Part shown: in pieces, positions 1 through 6,465 of the stretch
Numbering within the stretch: position 1 is the stretch's first letter
Layout: every line of letters begins with the position of its first letter
Assembly: GCA_021799715.1 (NCBI GenBank)
Contig: JAJYZY010000064.1
Coordinates: 1 to 13,762 of the forward strand
Reading direction: 5' to 3'
From: Planctomycetota bacterium
Lineage (GTDB): Bacteria > Planctomycetota > Phycisphaerae > WQYP01
DNA: 13,762 bases
Notes under the pieces: model-generated
The model's input: only the letters and a program-made list of their open reading frames with translations
The model's database searches: none
What the model was told of the DNA's origin: nothing
Made by a program: the position numbers and the translations under genes

Positions 1-1204
1 GGCTGACCGTCTGGATCGTTATCTGGCGGGCGAATACGGCATTGACGTGGAAAACAAGCCGATAGAATTTGAAAAATGGAAATCCAGCCACCAGCCGTTT
101 CATTGGTTCACTGAATTCTACGGCGTAATGAGCCGGGGTGGATTCGATGTCATTATCGGCAATCCGCCGTATGTGAGTGCGGCGAAAGTACGGAAGGACT
201 ACGATGCAAAAGGATTCACTTTGGCGAAATGCAGCGATATTTACGCGTGGGTGTTGGAACGGGCTGCCTTTTTATTGATCGTCGCCGGTCGTACTGGAAT
301 GATCGTTCCGCTGAGCCTCGGTTTCAGCGGTGATTTCGGAGAATGTCGCAAGTTGCTTTATACGCGCTACCCGGAAAATTGGTTTTCATCCTTCGGACGG
401 ATTCCGGCCGCGCTTTTCAACTCCGAGGTACGCGTAAGAAATACAATACATCTTGGCTCTGGAAGTGCGGTCGCTTCGGCCAACCATACCACCCGGCTGC
501 ACAGATGGTTCGAGGCGGCGCGGCCAGATTTATTCCCAAGCATGTCCTACGCCAGGTTTCACCCCGAAATGTGGAATTTCCGTATCCCAAAACTCAACAC
601 AACACGGCTGGTAGCAGCATTCGAATCTTTGGCCCGCGGCCAATCCTCACGAGTAGAAGATGCGCTGAGCGACAGGCCCACAGTCCATAGGCTTTATTTC
701 AAAAAATCGGCATACAATTGGCTCAATTTCTGTAAAGCGCCGCCGCCCTGTTACGATGCTGCCAACGTGGCCATTACGCACAGTGAATTCGGCGAAGTCT
801 ATGTTCGCGGGGCAGGTGTGCAAGATGTGTGCTTATTATTGTTGAACGGAAAGATAGAATTCACGTATTGGGTTGCCCTGGGGGACGATTTTCATCTTAC
901 GCGGTGGATGTTCGCCGAATTACCCGTTAATCCGGAGAGTTTGCCGTCGATGGCTCGTACGGGCTTGGAAGAGTTATCCGCCGACCTTGAGGCTGCAATG
1001 GCGCGTGCAGTTTCCTTCAAAATCAATGCCGGAAAGAAAGTTGGCAATTATAATCTCGCAAAGTGCAGGCATGTTACTGACATCTCTGATAGAATTTTCC
1101 TCGACGCACTAGGATTGTCCGAAGTATGGGAGGACATTGAATTGCTTTATACCCAAATTGTTAAAACGGATTTTAGAGACACTGGCGATGGGGAAGAGGT
1201 GTAA
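1..1204 (+). CDS. Eco57I/type IIG-like N6-adenine DNA methyltransferase, C-terminal part (5' end outside window)
   Basis: This is the end of a class I SAM-dependent adenine methyltransferase, an enzyme that methylates adenine in DNA either to protect host DNA or as half of a fused restriction enzyme. The frame is open to the window edge from base 2 (ADRLDRYLAGEYGID...), so the GTG at 47 is internal and the gene is truncated by the window, not by mutation. The catalytic motif IV NPPY lies at bases 161-172, preceded by the family hallmarks SSHQPFHWF and GGFDVIIG. SAM-binding motif I is expected upstream and is not visible. The last part (YNWLNF, CYDAANVAI, GDDFHLTRWMFAELP, NAGKKVGNYNLAKCR, WEDIELLYTQIVKTDF) matches what I know of the target-recognition and tail region of the Eco57I/BREX-PglX-like superfamily. 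Whether a nuclease domain is present cannot be judged. The stop codon TAA overlaps the ATG of a 28-codon ORF. Confidence 0.88.
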   Translation, partial: ADRLDRYLAGEYGIDVENKPIEFEKWKSSHQPFHWFTEFYGVMSRGGFDVIIGNPPYVSAAKVRKDYDAKGFTLAKCSDIYAWVLERAAFLLIVAGRTGMIVPLSLGFSGDFGECRKLLYTRYPENWFSSFGRIPAALFNSEVRVRNTIHLGSGSAVASANHTTRLHRWFEAARPDLFPSMSYARFHPEMWNFRIPKLNTTRLVAAFESLARGQSSRVEDALSDRPTVHRLYFKKSAYNWLNFCKAPPPCYDAANVAITHSEFGEVYVRGAGVQDVCLLLLNGKIEFTYWVALGDDFHLTRWMFAELPVNPESLPSMARTGLEELSADLEAAMARAVSFKINAGKKVGNYNLAKCRHVTDISDRIFLDALGLSEVWEDIELLYTQIVKTDFRDTGDGEEV

Positions 1205-1290
1205 TGAATATTCTTCCGAAAGGCGGGTGGTCACACGCTGGAAAGGCATACAAGGGCGCGGGGGAGGGTGATTCGGATGAAAACTGCTGA
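1204..1290 (+). CDS. Possible 28-residue micro-ORF coupled to the methyltransferase stop
   Basis: ATG at 1204 overlaps the methyltransferase stop in the arrangement TAATG. An AGAGG ribosome-binding sequence sits four bases upstream, inside the methyltransferase gene. It encodes a 28-residue, Gly-rich peptide (MNILPKGGWSHAGKAYKG... ending ...DSDENC) that ends 24 bases before the coiled-coil gene. The overlap and the ribosome site argue for real translation by coupling. The short length and the lack of any family I recognise argue against it. It could also be a relic of a longer gene, or a leader that feeds ribosomes to the next gene. Confidence 0.3.
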   Translation: MNILPKGGWSHAGKAYKGAGEGDSDENC

Positions 1291-1314
1291 TAATTCGGTA
1301 TAGGCCGTGGGTTC

Positions 1315-2628
1315 ATGGGAAAATTATTTATGACACCATCAGAACAAAATCTGCAAAACTGTAGGTCTGCTTTGGAGCAGCTGCGCACAGCCCTCAATGG
1401 GGCCAAAAACATGCCACCGCCAGATCCCCAAGCAGCAGTGGTATTTGACCGGTTTGTCCAAGTGCTCAATTTCCTTGAAGCCCGCGTGAAAGCCATGGAA
1501 GCGGCATTGATGACGACTTCTCAGTCCCAGAATTTGCAAAGTCAGTTACAGGGCCTATTGGGCGGATTCAGGAACTTTCTGCAAAACGCCGCGCAGTGGC
1601 AGCAATTTAATAACGCGCTCGACCAGGTATTGGTAACGGTTGCGGTGGTCCCATTCGTGCCAGTTGAATCCGTAGCGGACCAATATACCTCCGCCCTTGC
1701 AGATTTTATGAAATTTCGTGATCAGGCGTTAAAGCAAGCGGAGGACCGGGCCGCGAAGATGGAGGAACGGGTCAAGGCGCTCGATGGCACTGTAACCGCG
1801 ATGGATTCCCGAGCCAAGGATATCCAAAATCAGGTGAACCAAGAAAAAAGCCGGCTTGACTCGATAATATCTGCCGCACAGCAACAGGTCGCCAAGTTGT
1901 TGCAAGATGAGCAGACGCGTTATAGCGGTGCCGAAGCACAGAGAACAAAGATTGTCACCGACAACGAAGCAAAACGGGATGCGGAACATAAGGCAAAGCT
2001 GACAGAGCTTGCGGCAAAATTTGAACAAATGTCTGACGCGAAACAGAAGGAATTTTCCACCATCACTGACACACACCGTAAGATGGCGGAAGAGGCAGCA
2101 ACTGCACTCAAGCAGCAACTTCAAGAAGCCAGCCGGCTGGTCGGATTAATTGCAAATACCGGCATGGCAGGGCATTACCAAAAAGAGGCGAATGTCGACT
2201 GGTGGTCAATGTGGATACTAAGGATTGTGGCAACGGGATTCTTCATCGGCGCAATATGTGCAATACACTCGTTGATCAAGGCCGTGCATGCTTCCCAAAT
2301 CGACTGGGAAATGGTGATCTTTAGATTCGCGTTGGTGGCAGTCGTGTTGATACCCGCGTTTTATTTTGCTCGTGAATCTGCCCTGCACATGCGCCGCGAG
2401 GCCCGTAACCGAAGGATTGAGCTTGAGCTTTCGGCGCTCCAGCCCTTTATCGCACGTCTTCCGGAAAAAGAAGCCCAGGAAATTATCAAAAAGAAAGCGG
2501 ATCAATATTTTGGTCAGGAGCCGCCACCCGATCAAGACGAGAACAATTTATTGAGGGGTGTTTCGCTTCGGGGCGACCAAGTCCTTAAGATTCTTACCAA
2601 AGTACTCGCCGCATGGCGGGGCAAATAA
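1315..2628 (+). CDS. Coiled-coil protein with two transmembrane helices, function unknown
   Basis: This 437-residue protein is not from a family I can name. Residues 1-120 are helical with a Pro-rich break (MPPPDP, about 33-38). Residues 125-285 form a long charged coiled coil rich in Ala, Lys, Glu and Gln. Two hydrophobic helices follow at about 299-322 and 333-352. After them comes a basic, cytosol-type segment (HMRREARNRRIELELSALQPF) and a tail reaching YFG at about 398-400. There is no signal peptide. The predicted picture is a long cytosolic coiled coil anchored by a membrane hairpin, with both ends inside. It lies 110 bp after the methyltransferase on the same strand, so it may belong to the same restriction or defence locus; that link is inference. 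ATG 1315 is the first start after an in-frame stop at 1291. No strong ribosome site precedes it, and ATG 1330 is an alternative. Confidence 0.8.
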   Translation: MGKLFMTPSEQNLQNCRSALEQLRTALNGAKNMPPPDPQAAVVFDRFVQVLNFLEARVKAMEAALMTTSQSQNLQSQLQGLLGGFRNFLQNAAQWQQFNNALDQVLVTVAVVPFVPVESVADQYTSALADFMKFRDQALKQAEDRAAKMEERVKALDGTVTAMDSRAKDIQNQVNQEKSRLDSIISAAQQQVAKLLQDEQTRYSGAEAQRTKIVTDNEAKRDAEHKAKLTELAAKFEQMSDAKQKEFSTITDTHRKMAEEAATALKQQLQEASRLVGLIANTGMAGHYQKEANVDWWSMWILRIVATGFFIGAICAIHSLIKAVHASQIDWEMVIFRFALVAVVLIPAFYFARESALHMRREARNRRIELELSALQPFIARLPEKEAQEIIKKKADQYFGQEPPPDQDENNLLRGVSLRGDQVLKILTKVLAAWRGK

Positions 2629-3169
2629 CCACGGCCAAATTCGCCCAATCGCTAACCACATTCCACCCTATGGCTAACGCGAGTTCGGGATAAGGAAAAT
2701 CATAAGTTGTTTTTTTTCTAAGGCGTTATGGTTTTATGCCGTCGAAATCGTGCATTCGATTTTAGAAACATTGGGGATTCTCAGAAATCCGACGGGCGTT
2801 TTGCAAAAGAACGCCGGAATTCCCTGCAAATCGCGATTCCTTATCCCGAACTGACGTATTTTAGCAACGCTTCTGGCGAAATACCGGAGGACGAGGTCGC
2901 TGATACGCTCCCATTGAGGAACCCCGCCCGTTTGATCTGAACCACGCCGGGATTTGATGCGTTGGCCAGACAGGTCGGCCTGAAAAGTCACAAAGACGGC
3001 GTAACCGAGCCGGCCCGTCGCGCGCGACACCCCCGTCGTTGCGGTGAAGCGAGCCGCCCGCTCCTGTTCATTGTGCGGGTCAGGCTCTTTTTCAAACGGT
3101 TTTCCAGCCTCATTGCGGTGGCATCACACCCGCAGGGTCGGACGTTCGAGTTCCGCAACGCCCATAAGC
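2629..3169. other. Gene-poor stretch between the coiled-coil gene and gnd
   Basis: No convincing gene is present in these 541 bp. Open frames exist on both strands. The longest is on the - strand and is open from 3123 to 2734 (about 130 codons). None resembles a known family and they overlap one another. The left third holds the inverted-repeat element at 2677-2857. A run of eight T at 2708-2715 follows the coiled-coil gene but has no clear hairpin of its own. The stretch may be a decayed mobile or accessory segment. Confidence 0.5.
2677..2857. repeat. Inverted-repeat element with nested hairpins
   Basis: AGTTCGGGATAAGGAA at 2682-2697 is repeated as its perfect reverse complement at 2837-2852. 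Allowing two mismatches, the arms extend to 21 bp (2677-2697 and 2837-2857). Inside are smaller stems: TCGAA/TTCGA near 2749-2767, GGATT/AATCC near 2774-2791, and GGCGTT/AACGCC near 2798-2819. It may be a miniature transposable element, the collapsed ends of an insertion sequence, or a structured RNA. No clear target-site duplication flanks it. Confidence 0.5.
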
Positions 3170-4678
3170 TTATGCTCCAATCTGCGGGCGTTTGGCGTCG
3201 GGCCAATCTACGTGGAAGAACTTGCCGCGCGGCTGATCCACGCGCTCATACGTATGGGCACCGAAATAATCTCTCTGAGCTTGAATCAGGCTGGCCGGCA
3301 GCACCGCGGTACGATATGAATCATAATATGCCAATGCGGACATAAACGCCGGTGCGGCAATCCCATTTTGTGCCGCCAGAGCTACTACAGCTCGCCACTG
3401 TTCCTGGCCATTTTGAATCTGTTTGCGGAAATAGGGGTCCATCAGCAGATTGACCAGTTCAGGATCACGGGTATAGGCATCGGTGATTTTCTGCAGGAAG
3501 CCCGCGCGGATAATACAACCGCCCCGCCAGATGCTGGCAATGGTGCCAAAATCAAATTTCCAGTGATATTCGTGCTGCGCCTGGAACATCAATTGAAAGC
3601 CCTGCGCATAAGCGCAAATCTTCGAGCAATACAGGGCCTGCCGAATTGCTTCGATCATTTTTTTCCCATGTTTCTTCTTGGCCGCTTTGGGACCGCGAAG
3701 TTTTTTCGATGCCGCCACGCGTTCTTCTTTTAATGCGCTCATGCACCGGGCGAAGACCGCCTCGGCAATTGAATTGGCCGGCACGCCCATATCCAGGGCG
3801 CTGGTGGAAGTCCATTTGCCGGTGCCCTTCTGGCCCGCGGCATCTAAAATGCCGTCCACCAGATATTTCCGCGGTTTGGCCGGGTCGCGCTGTTGCAGCA
3901 CGTCGGCGGTAATTTCAATAAGATAAGAATCCAGTTCCGTAAGGTTCCATTGGCTGAATATTTCCGCCAATTCCGGCGGTGTGAGACCCAGCAGATTCCG
4001 CAGCAGAAAATATGCTTCGCTGATGAGTTGCATATCCACATATTCAATGCCGTTATGCACCATTTTAACATAATGCCCCGCCCCATCCGGCCCGAGATAT
4101 GCGGTGCAGGGCACACCGCCGGTAACCGGCTTGCCGGGCAATGCGCCGGGAATCGGCTTGCCGGTTTGCGGGTCTACTTTTGCGGCAATCGCTTCCCAAA
4201 TAGGCTTGAGATGCTTCCACGATTCCGGATCGCCGCCGGGCATTAACGAAGGGCCAAATCGCGCCCCAAGCTCCCCGCCGGATACGCCCGACCCGAAGAA
4301 CTTGAGCTTGTCGGCATATTGCTTTTCCCGGCGAATGGTGTCGGTCCAGAGGCTGTTGCCGGCATCAATGACAATATCATTTTTATCCACACCCGCATCG
4401 ATGAGTTGCTGCGTGACCGCATCCACCGCCGAACCGGCTTTCACGAGAATAATAATGACTCGCGGCTGTTTGATTGCCAGCACGAAATCCGCCAGCGTAT
4501 CACAACCCACCAGTTTACCCGGCGTGGAAGGATTTTCCCTGATAAATTCCTGCGTCACGGCAGTGGTTCGATTAAACACCGCAATATCAAAGCCGTGATC
4601 CGCTATATTCAGGGCCAGATTTTTCCCCATAACCGCCAAGCCAATCAGGCCAACTTGAGCAATTCCCGTTTCAGGCAT
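3170..4678 (-). CDS. gnd: 6-phosphogluconate dehydrogenase, decarboxylating
   Basis: This cytosolic enzyme of the oxidative pentose phosphate pathway converts 6-phosphogluconate and NADP+ to ribulose 5-phosphate, CO2 and NADPH. The 502-residue protein begins with a Rossmann fold ([17 protein letters not shown] from residue 13) and an NRTT strand end (36-39) that suits NADP+. [17 protein letters not shown] starts at residue 133. The catalytic block KMVHNGIEY carries Lys205, His208, Asn209 and Glu212, which correspond to sheep Lys183, His186, Asn187 and Glu190. The signature [13 protein letters not shown] is at 277-289. The protein is about 20-30 residues longer than usual, largely because of an insert at about 169-187 ([10 protein letters not shown]...). 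The C-terminal tail [18 protein letters not shown] is typical. ATG 4678 is preceded by AAAGGA (4687-4692) at eight bases. It is divergent from fliW. Confidence 0.96.
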   Translation of the reverse strand: MPETGIAQVGLIGLAVMGKNLALNIADHGFDIAVFNRTTAVTQEFIRENPSTPGKLVGCDTLADFVLAIKQPRVIIILVKAGSAVDAVTQQLIDAGVDKNDIVIDAGNSLWTDTIRREKQYADKLKFFGSGVSGGELGARFGPSLMPGGDPESWKHLKPIWEAIAAKVDPQTGKPIPGALPGKPVTGGVPCTAYLGPDGAGHYVKMVHNGIEYVDMQLISEAYFLLRNLLGLTPPELAEIFSQWNLTELDSYLIEITADVLQQRDPAKPRKYLVDGILDAAGQKGTGKWTSTSALDMGVPANSIAEAVFARCMSALKEERVAASKKLRGPKAAKKKHGKKMIEAIRQALYCSKICAYAQGFQLMFQAQHEYHWKFDFGTIASIWRGGCIIRAGFLQKITDAYTRDPELVNLLMDPYFRKQIQNGQEQWRAVVALAAQNGIAAPAFMSALAYYDSYRTAVLPASLIQAQRDYFGAHTYERVDQPRGKFFHVDWPDAKRPQIGA

Positions 4679-4686
4679 GAATTATA

Positions 4687-4692
4687 TCCTTT
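4687..4692 (-). promoter_or_regulatory. gnd ribosome-binding site
   Basis: The - strand reads AAAGGA eight bases before the gnd ATG, which fixes the start at 4678. A TATAAT follows at once (4681-4686 on the complement). It lies too close to the start codon to act as the -10 box of a normal leader. Confidence 0.7.
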
Positions 4693-4723
4693 CAATCACA
4701 TCCAGACCGCATGTTAAAGCGCC

Positions 4724-4742
4724 GGTTGGAAACTTTCCAGCC
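4724..4742. promoter_or_regulatory. Operator-like palindrome upstream of gnd
   Basis: GGTTGGAAACTTTCCAGCC is a 19-bp palindrome with one imperfect pair, centred about 55 bases upstream of the gnd ATG. Related half-forms occur at 4770-4782 (GGTGGAACTGTCC), 4820-4833 (GGCTGGAAATGTCC) and, nearer fliW, 5117-5125 (ATTGGAAAC). It could be a repressor or activator site in the divergent promoter region. No protein partner can be named. Confidence 0.3.
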
Positions 4743-5014
4743 CGTTACGCGATTTTACCTTTCAGGCCCGGTGGAACTGTCCATTGGCAGCCGGCACCAC
4801 TTGGCGCTTACACGATTCCGGCTGGAAATGTCCGCACCCGGCGCTGTTGATTCAGTATGGGCCTGTGCACGTGAACTTCATGTTAACTGTTCCCATCCCA
4901 GCCAACCGGCCGCGGGTGTCCACCACGCGGCTGCACGGCCCCGGCGGAATTGTTTTCGCACGAGCCCTGAATAACTGTGCCCGGATTTCGCGCTGCTGAT
5001 GAGAACCGGCATTA

Positions 5015-5042
5015 TTCGCAAAATCGTCAAATTTTACATAAT
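5015..5042 (+). promoter_or_regulatory. Possible sigma-70-type promoter for fliW-csrA
   Basis: TTCGCA (5015-5020) and CATAAT (5037-5042) are spaced by 16 bp in an AT-rich patch. They match 4/6 and 5/6 of the consensus boxes. This would give a leader of about 130 bases before fliW, which includes the hairpin at 5090-5114. No good flagellar sigma-28 or sigma-54 site was seen. Confidence 0.3.
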
Positions 5043-5089
5043 TTCAATATTTATTGGACGAAAGGATGGCGTTTGCACGAATAAACATA

Positions 5090-5114
5090 ACAGGCCATGA
5101 GATTACCGGCCTGT
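5090..5114 (+). other. Hairpin in the fliW leader
   Basis: ACAGGCC (5090-5096) pairs perfectly with GGCCTGT (5108-5114) across an 11-base loop. There is no T-run after it, so a terminator is unlikely. It may shape the fliW leader RNA. Confidence 0.4.
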
Positions 5115-5181
5115 CGATTGGAAACTGGGTTGGCAATGGCAATGGCAAATCTTTGCCGGCCGCAATGGAGTGCAGATAACC

Positions 5182-5706
5182 ATGATCATTGAATCAAGCC
5201 GTTTTGGTGCCCTTGAATTGCCGGCGTCGGATGTTTTTACGCTGCACAACGGCCTGCCGGGCCATCGGACATGCCGGCACTTTGCGTGGATACCGGATAG
5301 CGCGGATCAATCCCGTGCGTGGCTGCAAAGTGCCAACGAGCCGGCTTTAGCGGTAAGGCTCATAGCCCCGCAGGCGTTGGTGCCGGGCTATTGCATTGAT
5401 ATTCAAGAGGAGATATTGCCGATTCTTTCGGCGGATGATCCGCGGGAAATCAGGGCCTATGTGCCGTTGGAGAACAACGGCCACGGATTGGCAGCGCAAT
5501 TTGACCATCCCATACTGGTTCACCCCGCAACGCGTTGCGGCCTGAGCGTATCATTGCCGGGTATGCCTGAAATCAGAAACTTCTTGCCCCCGTGTGCGGA
5601 ACCGGTAATGGATGCCATGCGCTTGTGGCCGCGCCCCTGGCAATATTCCGGCGACGAGACACACGAATCTCAAAGCACGGGAATTCCCGTGAAACGGGCG
5701 GTATAA
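5182..5706 (+). CDS. fliW: Flagellar assembly factor FliW
   Basis: FliW binds CsrA and blocks it from repressing flagellin translation. When flagellin accumulates it captures FliW, and CsrA is freed. The 174-residue protein has the family landmarks: an N-terminal beta segment ending in LHNGLPGHRTCRHF (GLPG at 24-27), WLQSANEPALA (WLQS at 47-50) and a Pro at 63. The second half is the usual DDPREIRAYVPL and ILVHPATRCG region. A tail of about 35 residues after FLPP is extra and low in recognisable content. ATG 5182 is chosen over the GTG at 5170 because GGAG (5167-5170) would overlap that GTG; the 11-base spacing to the ATG is slightly long. csrA follows 103 bp later, the classic pairing. ATGGA at 5165-5169 overlaps the ribosome site and may be a CsrA target. 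Confidence 0.93.
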   Translation: MIIESSRFGALELPASDVFTLHNGLPGHRTCRHFAWIPDSADQSRAWLQSANEPALAVRLIAPQALVPGYCIDIQEEILPILSADDPREIRAYVPLENNGHGLAAQFDHPILVHPATRCGLSVSLPGMPEIRNFLPPCAEPVMDAMRLWPRPWQYSGDETHESQSTGIPVKRAV

Positions 5707-5849
5707 TGCAGGGCAGGGGTATGGAATATCAGATGACGATCCGACCGGGGGATGTAAGCCCGGTTGCGGAAATAAATGGAGTTATGCTGACAAGTCAAGG
5801 AGTTGATGTATGCTGGTACTCTCACGTCAGCGCGATGAAAGCATTATGA
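5706..5849 (+). CDS. Possible 47-residue ORF bridging fliW and csrA
   Basis: ATG 5706 overlaps the fliW stop (TAATG), and the frame runs through the fliW-csrA gap to end 40 bases inside csrA in a different frame. The product ([20 protein letters not shown]...) is unrecognised. Only a weak GGGCGG lies upstream. If translated, it would carry ribosomes over the csrA ribosome site and couple the two genes. It may equally be chance, because its downstream part is shared with csrA. Confidence 0.2.
   Translation: MQGRGMEYQMTIRPGDVSPVAEINGVMLTSQGVDVCWYSHVSAMKAL
5721..5801 (+). promoter_or_regulatory. Cluster of CsrA-type ANGGA sites in the csrA leader
   Basis: Three ANGGA motifs lie between fliW and csrA: ATGGA at 5721-5725, ATGGA at 5776-5780 and AAGGA at 5797-5801. 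The last is part of the csrA ribosome site AAGGAG, which is seven bases from ATG 5810. CsrA is known to bind GGA motifs and often represses its own translation this way. Confidence 0.5.
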
Positions 5850-6091
5850 TTGGCGATAATATCGAAATCACCATAGTGGACATTCGCGGCGATAAGGTAA
5901 GACTCGGTATTAATGCCCCCAACACGGTTCCCGTGCACCGCAAGGAAGTATACCAGGCCATCCAACGTGAACGCTCCGCGCCGCCGAAGACCGCGGCGGG
6001 TGAAAAAACGGAGAATTCCGCACCGGCGGCTAATGCCGCAACCCAACCGAACCACGCGCCAAGCGCGACACTACCGGCACCGGCGGACTAA
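5810..6091 (+). CDS. csrA: Carbon storage regulator CsrA with long C-terminal tail
   Basis: CsrA is a small dimeric RNA-binding protein that binds GGA-containing hairpins, often at ribosome sites, and blocks translation. With FliW it controls flagellin synthesis. Residues 1-54 match the family closely: [20 protein letters not shown], then [10 protein letters not shown] and [12 protein letters not shown]. The key RNA-contact residues Leu4 and Arg44 are present. The protein is 93 residues against about 61 in E. coli. Residues 55-93 form a Pro/Ala/Thr-rich, probably disordered tail. ATG 5810 has an excellent AAGGAG seven bases upstream, itself a likely CsrA site. The last base of the stop codon is the first base of a MITE-like element, so the present C-terminus may have been set by that insertion. 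Confidence 0.96.
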   Translation: MLVLSRQRDESIMIGDNIEITIVDIRGDKVRLGINAPNTVPVHRKEVYQAIQRERSAPPKTAAGEKTENSAPAANAATQPNHAPSATLPAPAD

Positions 6092-6256
6092 GGGGCACGC
6101 AAAAATAAATTCGCACTTTCCGGCGGGTTATTCTGACCGCGGGCTTCGTTATTCACTCCTTGCAGACCCACGCCTTGGGTATGCGCGTCGCGCACGCCTC
6201 GCCGGCGGCCAAAACTCCCGCGCCGTAGAATATGAATTTATTTTTGCGCGGCCCCT
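6091..6256. mobile_element. MITE-like element abutting the csrA stop
   Basis: AGGGGCACGCAAAAATAAAT (from 6091, running on through TC to 6112) reappears as its reverse complement ending at 6256. The two arms of about 22 bp differ by one substitution and one extra base. The 166-bp unit holds no gene. The six bases before it (GGACTA, 6085-6090) and after it (GAACTA, 6257-6262) match at 5/6, like a target-site duplication. This fits a non-autonomous miniature transposable element. A structured RNA is an alternative. Confidence 0.55.
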
Positions 6257-6465
6257 GAACTACATTCAACACCACAACCGCCGATACCGCACGACCGGGA
6301 GCATGGCTACGTAAGCAGCCACAATTGTCTTGAGTTGTCGTAACGGAAAAACCAGCTATTTAGTTCGGGTATGATGCAAAAGGCTCCGGAAAGCTCCCCC
6401 TCCAGCGGACGGCAAAGCGACTGTCCGCCATGCCGCCGCCGGTAAACACACACCGCTTGCGCGGC
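6092..6465. other. Intergenic region between csrA and the zinc-ribbon gene
   Basis: The first half is the inverted-repeat element ending at 6256. The rest (6257-6465) has no recognisable gene. It holds a GCGGAC/GTCCGC stem at 6405-6428 with a 12-base loop, and a small CCGC-TTGC-GCGG stem near 6453-6464, just past the stop of the leftward gene. Neither has a clear T-run, so they are only weak candidates for ending transcription of the leftward gene. Confidence 0.5.

Larger units (their letters stand above)
4679..5181. other. Divergent intergenic region between gnd and fliW
   Basis: These 503 bp should hold the promoters of both gnd (leftward) and fliW (rightward). Two overlapping + strand frames (4711-4974 and 4784-4999) give low-complexity proteins that I do not recognise and do not accept as genes. 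Visible signals are the palindrome at 4724-4742, a possible promoter at 5015-5042, a hairpin at 5090-5114 and the fliW ribosome site at 5167-5170. Confidence 0.6.

Noticed and set aside
2734..3123. Open - strand frame of about 130 codons
   Set aside because: It runs through the inverted-repeat element and hairpins, overlaps + strand frames of similar length, and resembles no family. A decayed gene cannot be excluded.
3140..3160. GTTCGAGTTCC resembling a tRNA T-arm
   Set aside because: No acceptor or anticodon stems can be folded around it, and the T-stem does not pair.
4681..4686. TATAAT on the - strand just before gnd
   Set aside because: It sits between the ribosome site and the ATG, so it cannot be the -10 box for a leader that contains that ribosome site.
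4711..4999. Two overlapping + strand frames of 87 and 71 codons between gnd and fliW
   Set aside because: No ribosome site, no recognisable domain, Cys/His/Arg-scattered composition, and the region must hold the divergent promoters.
5064..5076. Possible sigma-54 promoter (GG...GC) ahead of fliW
   Set aside because: The GG to GC spacing is nine, not ten, and the flanking bases do not fit TGGCAC-N5-TTGC.
5913..6314. + strand frame of 133 codons across csrA and the MITE-like element
   Set aside because: Out of frame with the certain csrA gene, Arg/Pro-rich, and interrupted in meaning by the element.
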